The notes beneath the pieces are model-generated. The model saw nothing but the letters and a program-made list of their open reading frames with translations, had not been told where the DNA came from and did not search any database. Position numbers and translations under genes: made by a program. Below are positions 16,333-24,449 of a stretch of DNA of 31,613 bases, piece after piece; position 1 is the stretch's first letter, and the number at the start of each line of letters is the position of its first letter. The stretch is from CAYFJO01 sp964343305 (GTDB taxonomy: Bacteria; Planctomycetota; Planctomycetia; Pirellulales; Pirellulaceae), in assembly GCA_964343305.1 (NCBI GenBank), contig CAYFJO010000083.1, positions 1-31,613 of the forward strand, written 5' to 3'.

Positions 16333-16378
16333 TCGATCGATTCCGCACAACTGTTGCGGTGTGACCGAAACACATTTG

Positions 16379-16416
16379 CGGCTCGGCGAGGATTAATCCG
16401 TCGAGCCGTTTTCTTT
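16379..16416 (+). terminator. Intrinsic terminator of rpsA
   Basis: CGGCTCG (16379-16385) pairs with CGAGCCG (16402-16408); inside the loop GGATTAATCC is a further palindrome. TTTTCTTT follows immediately. It lies 47 nt after the rpsA stop. A smaller hairpin, CCGCA (16343-16347) with TGCGG (16355-16359), sits just before it. Confidence 0.75.
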
Positions 16417-16552
16417 GACATGGCCGGTGGCGCACGCGCATCTGGTTTACACCGATAGCTTTACGCAACATTGCAGACTCTTCACTCGGTTCGTCGATAA
16501 GTGTGTTTGTCCAGTTGTGCCCATCCTGAAAACAAGAAGAGTGTTTGCTGCC

Positions 16553-17470
16553 ATGTCCAACTCTGATCCCTCCCGGTGCTCCGCTACAGATTTTGAAGTC
16601 AAAACCAAGACCCGCCGCAAGCGAGGCGAGTCGGTCCAGACGCCGCTGGAAACCTATCTGCGCGAAATCAACGAAACGGCACTGTTGTCCGCCGCGGACG
16701 AAAAGGAACTCGCGGGCCAAATCGCCGCCGGCGACGTTCGTGCTCGCGACCGCATGGTTCGTGCGAATCTCCGCCTGGTCGTAAACATTGCCCGCGGCTA
16801 CACCGGCAAAGGTCTCGGTCTGCAGGATTTGATCGAAGAAGGCAATCTTGGATTGCTACGGGCCGTCGAAGGTTTCGATCCCAACGTCGGTACGCGTTTC
16901 AGCACCTATGCCAGCTATTGGATCAAACAGTCGATCAAACGTGCCCTGATCAATTCAGCAAAAACAATTCGCATCCCCGCCTACATGGTCGAGTTGTTGT
17001 CGAAGTGGCGTCGAGCCACGGCACGGTTGTCGGAAGAACTCGGCCGTTCACCAACGCCTGAGGAAATCGCCCGTATTCTCGGTTTGCCAAAGAAGAAGCT
17101 GCCGATCATCAAAAAGGCGATCCGCATTTACAACTCAACGCCGCAAACCGATCAGTCCGAAGCTGGCTGGTCGCTGGGCGAAATGGTGATGGACGAGCGT
17201 TTGAAGTCACCAGACGAAGAGCTGCTGGAGACCGACGTGCTCAAGAATGTGATGGAGATGTTGGAGACGATGGACCAGCGCGAAGCGACCGTCCTTCGCA
17301 TGCGATTCGGGCTGGACGACATGGAGCCGCACACGTTGAAAGAAATCGGCGAAGAGTTGGGTTTGACGCGCGAGCGTGTGCGCCAAATCGAGACCGAGGC
17401 ACTCAACAAACTAGGCGACGGCCTCAAAGATCCCCGCGAACGGCAGGAAGAGGAACTGGGTGTCTTCTAA
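16553..17470 (+). CDS. Sigma-70 family RNA polymerase sigma factor (RpoD/SigA-like, no region 1.1)
   Basis: From the ATG at 16553 the protein has 305 residues. Region 1.2 is TPLETYLREINETALLS, region 2 contains ARDRMVRANLRLVVNIARGY, DLIEEGNLGLLRAVEGFD and RFSTYASYWIKQSIKRAL (core binding, -10 recognition and melting), region 3 follows, and region 4 ends with TLKEIGEELGLTRERVRQIE, the -35 helix-turn-helix. It lacks an acidic region 1.1 and is short, so it may be a principal-type factor of compact form or a group 2 alternative sigma. AAGAAGAG lies about 11 nt upstream of this start; the longer frame from 16415 begins within the S1 terminator region and its first 46 residues look non-coding. It stands downstream of rpsA but behind a terminator. 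Confidence 0.9.
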   Translation: MSNSDPSRCSATDFEVKTKTRRKRGESVQTPLETYLREINETALLSAADEKELAGQIAAGDVRARDRMVRANLRLVVNIARGYTGKGLGLQDLIEEGNLGLLRAVEGFDPNVGTRFSTYASYWIKQSIKRALINSAKTIRIPAYMVELLSKWRRATARLSEELGRSPTPEEIARILGLPKKKLPIIKKAIRIYNSTPQTDQSEAGWSLGEMVMDERLKSPDEELLETDVLKNVMEMLETMDQREATVLRMRFGLDDMEPHTLKEIGEELGLTRERVRQIETEALNKLGDGLKDPRERQEEELGVF

Positions 17471-17489
17471 GCGATGTGCCGCTTTTTTT
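17469..17489 (+). terminator. Short putative intrinsic terminator of the sigma factor gene
   Basis: AAGCG (17469-17473) pairs with CGCTT (17480-17484) around a 6-nt loop, and seven T (17483-17489) follow. The stem is only 5 bp and overlaps the stop codon, so strength is doubtful. The next gene is convergent at 17505. Confidence 0.45.
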
Positions 17490-17504
17490 GACAGCAATTT
17501 GCCA

Positions 17505-18305
17505 TCACCGATCCTCGGCTCCGTAACGAAAGCCACCGTTTACCTGGATGGTCTGTCCGGTCACGAAAGTAGCTGCGTCCGACGCAAGAAACCGCACGAC
17601 TTTGGCGACGTCTTCGGGAGTTCCCCAACGTTCGAGCAATGCTTCTCGTTTCGCTCGGTCTTGCCACGATTGTGATGCTTGCTCGCCCCACGAGGTTTTT
17701 ATCCAGCCAGGCGCGACACAGTTGACGCGCACGCGCGGGGCCAGTGTTTGTGCCAGACTCTTGGTGAACGCCATCACCGCGCCTTTAATGGCTCCGAACA
17801 TCTGGCCACTGTCGCCGGCCATGCCTCGCTCGGCCTGGTCCCATCCCATGTTGACGATGGCTCCGCCTTGCGTCATTCGTTCGCCGACGAGCCGCGAAAT
17901 GCGCATCGTTGCGACGACGTCCACCTTCCAAAGCAGATCGAGCTTGTCCTCAAACGACCGGTCGGCCGCCGCGCCCGTCAGCACGTCCACGCCCGCATTG
18001 TTCATCCAAATGTCAATGCCGCCCGACCACTGCCACGCCTGGTCCACCAGCGCGCTTTGATTCGCTGTTTCGGCCAAATCACAAAGGACCACGGTCGCCG
18101 TGCGACCAAGGGTGCGAACTTTGTCGGCCGTTTGTTCCGCGGCCTCTCGGTTGCCGTGAGCGTGAATCAGAACATCCGCACCCGCCTTGGCCAATTCGAT
18201 CGCGATCGCTCGCCCCATGCCTGTGGACGATCCGGTCACAACGGCAGTTTTCCCAGTTAATTCGTCGGCAATCGGGGTCGTCGAATTGTCAGCTTGTGCC
18301 GCCAT
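17505..18305 (-). CDS. SDR-family protein with missing catalytic Ser and Tyr
   Basis: The 266-residue protein has a short-chain dehydrogenase Rossmann fold: TGSSTGMGRA (24-33) for the cofactor, NNAG (102-105) and a C-terminal GQTIQVNGGF (250-259) typical of FabG-like enzymes. The active site is not standard. Where SDRs read IVNISS it reads IVNMGW (150-155), the catalytic Tyr of YxxxK is Phe170 with Lys174 kept, and the helix-4 Asn appears as Asp129. It may bind a nucleotide or acyl ligand without normal oxidoreductase chemistry, or use other residues. I chose the ATG at 18305 because the 43 residues upstream overlap the divergent promoter region and lack SDR features. It diverges from the FabD-like gene. 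Confidence 0.82.
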   Translation of the reverse strand: MAAQADNSTTPIADELTGKTAVVTGSSTGMGRAIAIELAKAGADVLIHAHGNREAAEQTADKVRTLGRTATVVLCDLAETANQSALVDQAWQWSGGIDIWMNNAGVDVLTGAAADRSFEDKLDLLWKVDVVATMRISRLVGERMTQGGAIVNMGWDQAERGMAGDSGQMFGAIKGAVMAFTKSLAQTLAPRVRVNCVAPGWIKTSWGEQASQSWQDRAKREALLERWGTPEDVAKVVRFLASDAATFVTGQTIQVNGGFRYGAEDR

Positions 18306-18400
18306 CCCATTCGTTGTACTTTGCGGGCTCGACAACGGCAAGTTGGAACCACCACTCAGACCCACTACCCAGCTCGACCCTTCAGCCACGTGTGCACGGA

Positions 18401-19537
18401 ATGGATGCAAGTCAGTTAAACGCCAACATGGCAAGCACCGCCTTTGCGTTTCGTGGCTATAACTTCGAAAACTTGGGGCGTAGCCACGAACTGCTCAAGC
18501 ATCCGCGCTACGGCCCGATTGTCGAAGATTATCTTGCCCAAGCCTCCGCGACCTGCCATGCAATGACCGGCCGCCAGACGAACTTGGTGACGCGCGTCTG
18601 GCGCCGCAGGGAAACGACACTGCGAACCTACGCCGATGCCATTGCACTGGTGGTCGCGATGGAACTGGCCCAATTGAAGATTCTCGACGAGTGTTTTCAA
18701 ATTCGGTACGAATCGGCCAAGTTGGCGTACGGATATAGTTTGGGCGAAATCACGGCGCTGATTGCCGGCGGTGTGGCGTCGATGCACGAAGCCTTGCGCG
18801 TTCCGCTGTCCCTGGCGCGGGATTTGGCCAGCTTGGCCAAGGACGTCACGCTGGGAGTGTTGTTCTCGCGGGGACCCGAATTGTCGATCGATCAAATCAC
18901 CGAACAATGCCTGCGCGTCAACTGTGAAGGCAGCGGCGTCGTGGGACTTTCCACCATCCTCGCCCCCAACTCGGTCATTGTGATGGGGCAAGGAGATTCG
19001 CTTGACCGGTTTAAGAAGCGCATGGACGACGTCTCTGAGAATCGTCTCTACCTGCGCAAGAACGAGCATCAATGGCCGCCGATGCATACGCCGATCATGT
19101 GGCAAGAAAACATCTCCAATCGGGCGGCCGTCCTGATGCAGACGATGCAAGGCGGTTTCACCGCCCCGGTGCCACCTATCTTTTCTCTCGTCACTGGACA
19201 AGTAAGCTACGATCACTTGAACGCACGCGAGATTCTGTATCACTGGATCGATCAACCGCAACGGTTGTGGGAGGCGGTCTACGAAACGCTGAACCAAGAC
19301 ATCGAGACCGTCATCCACGTTGGACCACATCCGAACATTATCCCCGCGACTTTCAAACGCTTGCACGACAACGTGGAAGCGCAAACGAAAGGCAGCATCG
19401 GCATGCGAGCGTTGCAGGTGGCGGTCTCTCGCCCGTGGCTCAAAGCGTTGTTGCCCAAACGGGTGGCGTTGTTGAAAGCGGTCAACGTGAAACAAATCAT
19501 CTTGGAAGATTGGCTACTCGAAAACGCGCCGGAGTGA
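18401..19537 (+). CDS. FabD-like acyltransferase (malonyl-CoA:ACP transacylase fold)
   Basis: The 378-residue protein resembles malonyl-CoA:ACP transacylases and polyketide-synthase AT domains. The nucleophile elbow is GYSLGE (111-116, Ser113) in place of GHSxGE, a catalytic His lies in WPPMHTPIM (225-233, His229), and VGPHPNIIPATFKRL (308-322) matches the C-terminal VGPG-type segment with His instead of the last Gly. The protein is longer than E. coli FabD (about 309 residues), with extra N-terminal sequence, and is probably not the housekeeping enzyme. Acyl group and carrier are unknown. The ATG at 18401 is the first Met past the non-coding-looking extension of the frame; 18428 is an alternative. 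Divergent pairing with an SDR suggests a shared lipid or polyketide role. Confidence 0.75.
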   Translation: MDASQLNANMASTAFAFRGYNFENLGRSHELLKHPRYGPIVEDYLAQASATCHAMTGRQTNLVTRVWRRRETTLRTYADAIALVVAMELAQLKILDECFQIRYESAKLAYGYSLGEITALIAGGVASMHEALRVPLSLARDLASLAKDVTLGVLFSRGPELSIDQITEQCLRVNCEGSGVVGLSTILAPNSVIVMGQGDSLDRFKKRMDDVSENRLYLRKNEHQWPPMHTPIMWQENISNRAAVLMQTMQGGFTAPVPPIFSLVTGQVSYDHLNAREILYHWIDQPQRLWEAVYETLNQDIETVIHVGPHPNIIPATFKRLHDNVEAQTKGSIGMRALQVAVSRPWLKALLPKRVALLKAVNVKQIILEDWLLENAPE

Positions 19538-19557
19538 CGACCGAGGTCCATCCGCTG

Positions 19558-20841
19558 TCATCTGATCGCCGCCAAGTCGTCGAAAAACCGTGGATAAGTC
19601 TTCGCCGTACACGCGGGATTCAGAATCACCACGCCACGCGTTCGCAACCCGACCAGCGACAAACTCATTGCCATGCGATGGTCGTTGTAGGTCTCGATCT
19701 CTGCGCCGCGCAGCGAACGCGGAATGATGCATAAACCGTCGGCCCTTTCTTCGACTTGTGCCCCCAGTTTTCTCAGTTCGCACGCCAAGTCGCCGATCCG
19801 GTCGGTTTCTTTGTGTCGAATATGGGCCACGTCCGTGATCGTCGTCGGGCAGTCGGCGAATAGCGCGACGGCGGCTAACGTTTGCACCGTGTCGCTGATC
19901 GCGTTCATGTTGACGTTGATGCCGCGCAGTTGCCGGCCCGTTACGGTCAGTCCGTTGTCACCTTCTTCGATTTCGCAACCCATTTGCTCCAGACAATCGC
20001 AAAAGGCCACATCGCCTTGCAGCGCCTGTTTCGTCAAACCTTCGACGGTCACGCGTCCCCCCGTGATGGCCGCCGCCGCCCAGAAGTAACTTGCCGCCGA
20101 CGCGTCCGGTTCGATCGAATAGTCGCACGGGTCGTATTGGCGGTTGCCTGGAACCAATAGCCTCGCCAGATCCGCGTCGTCAACGTCGACGCCAAAAGAA
20201 CGCATCACGGCCAGCGTCATGCGCACATAGGGTTGCGAGACGAGTTCGCCTTCGACTTCGATCTCGACGTCGCCGGTAGCATAAGGCGCCGCCATGAGCA
20301 GTCCGCTTAAGAACTGACTAGAAATGCTGCCTTGAATCTTTACCCTGCCGCCAGACAAGCGGTTGGACTCGATGCGAACGGGTGGACAGTTGTTTTCCAG
20401 TTCGGCTGCGGCACTCGAACCAAGCTGATTCAAGGCATCGAGCAAATCGCCAATCGGCCGCTCGCGCATCCGCTGGATGCCATCTAATCGGAAATTGCCC
20501 TGGCAAGCGGCAAGCATGGCGGTGAGAAACCGGATCGTTGTACCGCTGTTCGCGACAAACAAATCCGCGCTGTTGTTTGGAATTCTGCCACCGCATCCAT
20601 TTACTTTGACGGAACTGTTCGAAAGATCCTCATCCATTTCGATGCCCAATTGCCGCAGCGCGTCCAGCATGACACGGGTGTCTTCGCTATCGAGCGCTCC
20701 AGTGAGCGAAGATTGGCCGTCGGCCATTGCGGCGCAGATCAACGCGCGATTGGTGATGCTCTTCGAGCCGGGCGGACGGATGGACGCGTGAATAGGTCCG
20801 GTCGGTTGGATTTCGATTCGATCTTGCACGTCGGTAATCAT
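19558..20841 (-). CDS. aroA: 3-phosphoshikimate 1-carboxyvinyltransferase (EPSP synthase)
   Basis: The 427-residue protein joins shikimate-3-phosphate and phosphoenolpyruvate in the sixth step of chorismate synthesis. Diagnostic blocks are PGSKSITNRAL (24-34, K27), ANSGTTIRF (97-105), SSQFLSGLLMAAP (174-186), the active-site AISDTVQT (314-321, Asp317), RHKETDRI (342-349, Glu345) and NDHRMAMSL (386-394). Length is as usual for the family. NSGTTIR is closer to the Bacillus-type motif than to the NAGTAMR of E. coli, and the Gly associated with glyphosate binding is present. It is the last of five minus-strand genes; its start lies 20 nt after the propeller stop. It converges with the FabD-like gene, with 20 bp between the stops. 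Confidence 0.95.
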   Translation of the reverse strand: MITDVQDRIEIQPTGPIHASIRPPGSKSITNRALICAAMADGQSSLTGALDSEDTRVMLDALRQLGIEMDEDLSNSSVKVNGCGGRIPNNSADLFVANSGTTIRFLTAMLAACQGNFRLDGIQRMRERPIGDLLDALNQLGSSAAAELENNCPPVRIESNRLSGGRVKIQGSISSQFLSGLLMAAPYATGDVEIEVEGELVSQPYVRMTLAVMRSFGVDVDDADLARLLVPGNRQYDPCDYSIEPDASAASYFWAAAAITGGRVTVEGLTKQALQGDVAFCDCLEQMGCEIEEGDNGLTVTGRQLRGINVNMNAISDTVQTLAAVALFADCPTTITDVAHIRHKETDRIGDLACELRKLGAQVEERADGLCIIPRSLRGAEIETYNDHRMAMSLSLVGLRTRGVVILNPACTAKTYPRFFDDLAAIR

Positions 20842-20861
20842 ATAGGCCGCGTCAAGCGAAC

Positions 20862-22058
20862 CTACTCAGCAACTTTCCAAAGGTGAGCATCGCTGCGAAC
20901 AAACATGGCACCGGCGCCGATCGCCGGAGTTCCTTGAATGACCTCGCCGAACTCGTGTTCGGAAACGATTTCACCGTTCTCATCACCAGGTTTGACGACA
21001 TGCAACTTGCCCTCCTGGTTCACACAATAGATCAAGCCGCCAGCCACAACAGGCGTGGCCCAATAACGGCCTTCGACGCGCAGCTTCCACAACACCTCGC
21101 CCGTCTTGACATCGCCACACGTCAAAATGCTGCCCCCCATCGCGTAGAGTCTGCCAGCATGGAGAACGGGACTCGGTGCAGACGCTTTCAGCTTGTTCGA
21201 CTCCCACAAAACTTCGGGCGAATAAGAATCTTCGGGAAACTTGACGGCCATCATCCCTTTTGTCGGCAAGTACGCTCGATGCTCCACGATCAATGGCGAC
21301 GTGATGGTTGGAAACGCAACTTCCAACTTCCAGACTTCGTCCCCGGTCCTGAGGTCGTGGGCCGTGATTCCGACGGGCGACTGCAAAAGCACCGCAGCTT
21401 TGCGTTTTCCGCTGGCGGGCAGAACGGATGGCGACGCCCAATTGGCACGCGGATTACGCTTCACGCGCCACAAGTCTTCGCCGGCACTTGCATCGAGTGC
21501 CAGTGCAAAAGAATCGGCTTGATTTTCGATTTGAACCACGACGACCCCATCAGACACCACCGGCGACGAAGACATCCCAATGTCGTTCCCAGCCTTGGGC
21601 CAATCGTCGGCCAGTCCACGATACCACTGCAGATTTCCCGCGAGATCCAGACAAATCAAATCATTCGACGAGAAAAACGCAAAGATTCGCTCCCCGTCGC
21701 TCGCCGGCGTCGGCGCCGCGACGCCTATCGTCGGGTGCGTGTAGGTTCGCCCCGTCGCCCAGAATTGACGATGCCACTGCCGTTTCCCCGACTTAGCGTC
21801 ATAAGAAGCGACGTGCAAACGATCTTGTTTCGGCCCGCTCGATGCGGTGACGATGACTTGCTCCCCAACCACAATCGGGCTGGAAGGACCGCGACCAGGC
21901 ATTTCCACCTTCCAAGCAATATGCTTGGCGTTGTCAATCTTGGTTGGCAATTTTACGTCCGAAACGGCATTGCCGCCTGGCCCTCGAAAACCGGACCAAT
22001 CAGCAGCAGTCAGCAAACAAGATATCGCCGCGGCAAAACAAGTAATAGACTTTTTCAT
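20862..22058 (-). CDS. Secreted PQQ-type beta-propeller protein
   Basis: The 398-residue protein begins with a signal peptide (1 to about 18) followed by DWSGFRGPGGN, the usual opening of planctomycete quinoprotein-like propellers. Repeats of the form LDLAGNLQWYRG, LDASAGEDLWRV, HDLRTGDEVWKL and GDVKTGEVLWKL form the blades of a single propeller. No clear PQQ or heme ligands are seen, so it is more likely a binding or scaffold protein than a dehydrogenase. AGGA lies about 10 nt before the ATG. It stands 19 nt after the upstream secreted protein gene and 20 nt before aroA. It is a small relative of the mosaic protein at 7131-11324. Confidence 0.87.
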   Translation of the reverse strand: MKKSITCFAAAISCLLTAADWSGFRGPGGNAVSDVKLPTKIDNAKHIAWKVEMPGRGPSSPIVVGEQVIVTASSGPKQDRLHVASYDAKSGKRQWHRQFWATGRTYTHPTIGVAAPTPASDGERIFAFFSSNDLICLDLAGNLQWYRGLADDWPKAGNDIGMSSSPVVSDGVVVVQIENQADSFALALDASAGEDLWRVKRNPRANWASPSVLPASGKRKAAVLLQSPVGITAHDLRTGDEVWKLEVAFPTITSPLIVEHRAYLPTKGMMAVKFPEDSYSPEVLWESNKLKASAPSPVLHAGRLYAMGGSILTCGDVKTGEVLWKLRVEGRYWATPVVAGGLIYCVNQEGKLHVVKPGDENGEIVSEHEFGEVIQGTPAIGAGAMFVRSDAHLWKVAE

Positions 22059-22077
22059 TGTAGACGTTCCTAATTTC

Positions 22078-23232
22078 CTATTTCACAGACACCGTGGAAG
22101 CGGCCGGACGATTTGTCGACAAGACGGCCGTTCCATATTGATCACAAACCCGCAGTTGAAATTGCCATTTCTGGGCCCACGATTCCTCTTGTTCGTTTTG
22201 GCAGATCTTGAGCAGGATTTCGTTCTGGCCTTTCTTCAATTGGCCTTTGCCGGTGTATTGATCGATGCCCGTGTTGGCGTGGTACACCTCGTTGGCCGTC
22301 AGCAACTTGCCATTCAGCCACAATTTGTTGGCGTTGATGCAGCCAAGCCGCAATTCAATCGGCCGCGTCTCGTCGGCAACGAACGTTGCATGCGCATAGG
22401 TGATGGCACCCTTGTGTTTACCCATCACTTCATTGAGGTCGACGATGCCGTATTCATCCTTGGTGGTCGACGTCTCCCATTCCACTTTTCCTTCAACGCC
22501 CTGATAAGAAATCGATGTATCGACGCTCTTTTCCGGACCATAAGCAACGTCGAATCCCTTCTTGTCGCGGTTGTCGAATGGGCCGATCAAGTTCCACTTC
22601 ATTACAAAACCAAAATGCGTTGGCAAGTCGACTTTCTCACCGAGGTCACGCAGCTTTTTCGTGATGTCATTGATTTGATCCAGATCGCGGGCGGCGGTGA
22701 GAGCCTTGCGATACAGGCTGCCCGCTCCCATCTTGTCGCCGCCTACGGCCGAGTCCGCCTGGGCAGCCAGCATGGCGACCGCGTCGCGGCGCAGCTCCAA
22801 GCTTGGGTCGTTCAACAGGTCGGGGATCAGCCGTTTCTCGGCCGAAGCGTCCACGCTGCGAATCAATTCATATGCCAGACGCCGACCACGTGGCGAATGC
22901 TTGGTGTCAGCGAGAAACTGCTCGAGTCGTTTCAAGGGCAAGTCTTGGCCGGCGTCGGTGGCACGCTGTGCGATGGTTTCCGCTGCGGCTCGAAGCCAGT
23001 TCGTTGCCAGTGATCCCGCGTCGTCCATGCCAGTCAAGATGTCTGGCAATTGGCTGACGTCGGCGCCAGACAATGTACGTACGGCAGGAATCGCCTCGCG
23101 AAAACCTGCCGCCTTAGCACCAATATCGCGAATGACCTTCGTGAGTTTCGCAACATCAACCTCCTCAGCCAGCAACGTGGAGGAACAAATCGCGGCCAAG
23201 ATCAAACAGATGAATTTGGTTCGAGCATTCAT
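22078..23232 (-). CDS. Secreted protein with helical repeat and jelly-roll-like domains
   Basis: The 384-residue protein has a signal peptide (1-22, ending TLLAEE). Residues about 25-205 are alpha-helical with HEAT-like phrases (LIPDLLNDPSLELRRDAVAM). Residues about 215-375 look like a galactose-binding jelly roll, with GFVMKWNLIGPFDN, ITYAHATFVADE, KLWLNGKLLTAN and GQNEILLKICQNE; similar phrases occur in the insert of the mosaic protein at 7131-11324. Such modules often bind sugars, but no ligand site can be named. It is third in the minus-strand operon, 62 bp after the esterase gene and 19 bp before the propeller gene, and may cooperate with them outside the cytoplasm. Confidence 0.75.
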   Translation of the reverse strand: MNARTKFICLILAAICSSTLLAEEVDVAKLTKVIRDIGAKAAGFREAIPAVRTLSGADVSQLPDILTGMDDAGSLATNWLRAAAETIAQRATDAGQDLPLKRLEQFLADTKHSPRGRRLAYELIRSVDASAEKRLIPDLLNDPSLELRRDAVAMLAAQADSAVGGDKMGAGSLYRKALTAARDLDQINDITKKLRDLGEKVDLPTHFGFVMKWNLIGPFDNRDKKGFDVAYGPEKSVDTSISYQGVEGKVEWETSTTKDEYGIVDLNEVMGKHKGAITYAHATFVADETRPIELRLGCINANKLWLNGKLLTANEVYHANTGIDQYTGKGQLKKGQNEILLKICQNEQEESWAQKWQFQLRVCDQYGTAVLSTNRPAASTVSVK

Positions 23233-23294
23233 GAGAGTATCCGTGTTGTGAATTTCCTGATGTAAAAGGGTCTATCTTAATGGTTACGCGTGTG

Positions 23295-24428
23295 TTATCC
23301 GAGGGGCGTTAGAACTTTTTCAAGTAATGGATAGGCTACGCGACCACTCCACCGATGCCCGCCGTCAAAGCGATCGACCAGCAAATGATCTTTGGCATCC
23401 AACGCACGATACGCGCGCTCGATTCGCTCCAGCGCTATCTTTGCCCATTCTGGTTTGATCAACCCGTCCTTTAGTCCCGTTTCCCAGACGCAATACCGGG
23501 GCGCGATTAGCGATCCGATTTCGGGAACATCGCCGTATTTCAGCAAACCAGGGATGACCTGTGCGCCGCAACTGTATTTCACGCCGATGCGTTCTTGCAT
23601 GACGTTCAACGAGCCCGATGGCACGGCGACTTTGATGCGTGGCTCCAAAGCCGACGTCAACATCGTCATGCGTCCCCCGTAAGACAAACCTACACAGCCC
23701 ATCCGCTGCGCATCAACATCCCCACGTCTGGCGAGCATCTCGAAGGCCCACAGACAATCTCGCAGGTTTTCCGCCATCAACACTTTGCCGAGCAATTGCA
23801 TGCGAACGAACGTCACCCCGCAGGGATCGCCGCTGTATTTGTGATCTGTCCGGCGACCAAACGGTGTCAGGCAAGGACACGCGACGACGTAACCGCGCCG
23901 CACGAGTTGCCGGCCGTAATCGTAATTGGCCTTCTCGATTGACGCTGCCACGCCCGGCAATTCATCCCGGCCGGCCACGGGGTCGTAGCCATAATTGCCG
24001 TGGCCGTGAATCGCCAACACTCCAGCAAAGGGCCGGCGTACGTGTAACTTCGGTCGCAAGAGATAAACGGGCAGCGGCGGGTGGCCTTTCGCTTTCAGAA
24101 CCAATTGTTCGCGGGTGTACTCTTTGAATTCGACAGTCTCCTCTTGAATCGTCTCCCACTCCTTCGGCGGATCATGTAGACCGAGCAGCGATCGCAACTT
24201 TGCACCAAACTCCGCCTGCCATTTTCGACACTTGTCAGGCGTCTTGCCCGTGAATTGCATCGCGAGCGGTGCGTTGTCAGCCAACTGCTGAATGAGTTCG
24301 TTTGCCGTGGGCACCGGATTTGCGTCGTCGGCAAATGTCGGTGAGCCGATCAGACCGCTGAGCGTCGAAGCCGCCGATGCGGCGAGGAATTCGCGTCGAA
24401 CTAGTTGATTGCTGTCACTCATCTTCAT
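23295..24428 (-). CDS. Exported acetyl xylan esterase/dienelactone hydrolase-like protein (Tat-type signal)
   Basis: The 377-residue protein starts with RREFLAASAASTLSGL (11-26), a twin-arginine-like signal. The hydrolase part shows HGHGNYG (141-147, oxyanion region), a nucleophile elbow GLSYGGR (247-253, Ser249) and a likely catalytic His in DGGHRWSG (355-362, His358). This fits the acetyl xylan esterase or large dienelactone hydrolase group that removes acyl groups from plant or algal polysaccharides, but the substrate is inferred only from the family. Two Met codons (24428 and 24422) could start it. It lies 21 bp after a second, longer esterase gene, so the two were probably made together. 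Confidence 0.82.
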   Translation of the reverse strand: MKMSDSNQLVRREFLAASAASTLSGLIGSPTFADDANPVPTANELIQQLADNAPLAMQFTGKTPDKCRKWQAEFGAKLRSLLGLHDPPKEWETIQEETVEFKEYTREQLVLKAKGHPPLPVYLLRPKLHVRRPFAGVLAIHGHGNYGYDPVAGRDELPGVAASIEKANYDYGRQLVRRGYVVACPCLTPFGRRTDHKYSGDPCGVTFVRMQLLGKVLMAENLRDCLWAFEMLARRGDVDAQRMGCVGLSYGGRMTMLTSALEPRIKVAVPSGSLNVMQERIGVKYSCGAQVIPGLLKYGDVPEIGSLIAPRYCVWETGLKDGLIKPEWAKIALERIERAYRALDAKDHLLVDRFDGGHRWSGRVAYPLLEKVLTPLG

Positions 24429-24449
24429 TCTCGATTTGATTGGATTGCA

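Noticed and set aside
16415..16552. N-terminal extension of the sigma factor
   Set aside because: The extra 46 residues begin in the T-tract of the S1 terminator and lack sigma region 1.1 character; the ATG at 16553 has a purine-rich site upstream.
18416..19495. 359-codon frame on the minus strand
   Set aside because: It is the shadow of the FabD-like gene and has no recognisable features.
20883..23013. Two long plus-strand frames (20883-22073 and 21847-23013)
   Set aside because: They lie opposite the propeller and jelly-roll protein genes, overlap each other, and have low-complexity basic sequences without domains.
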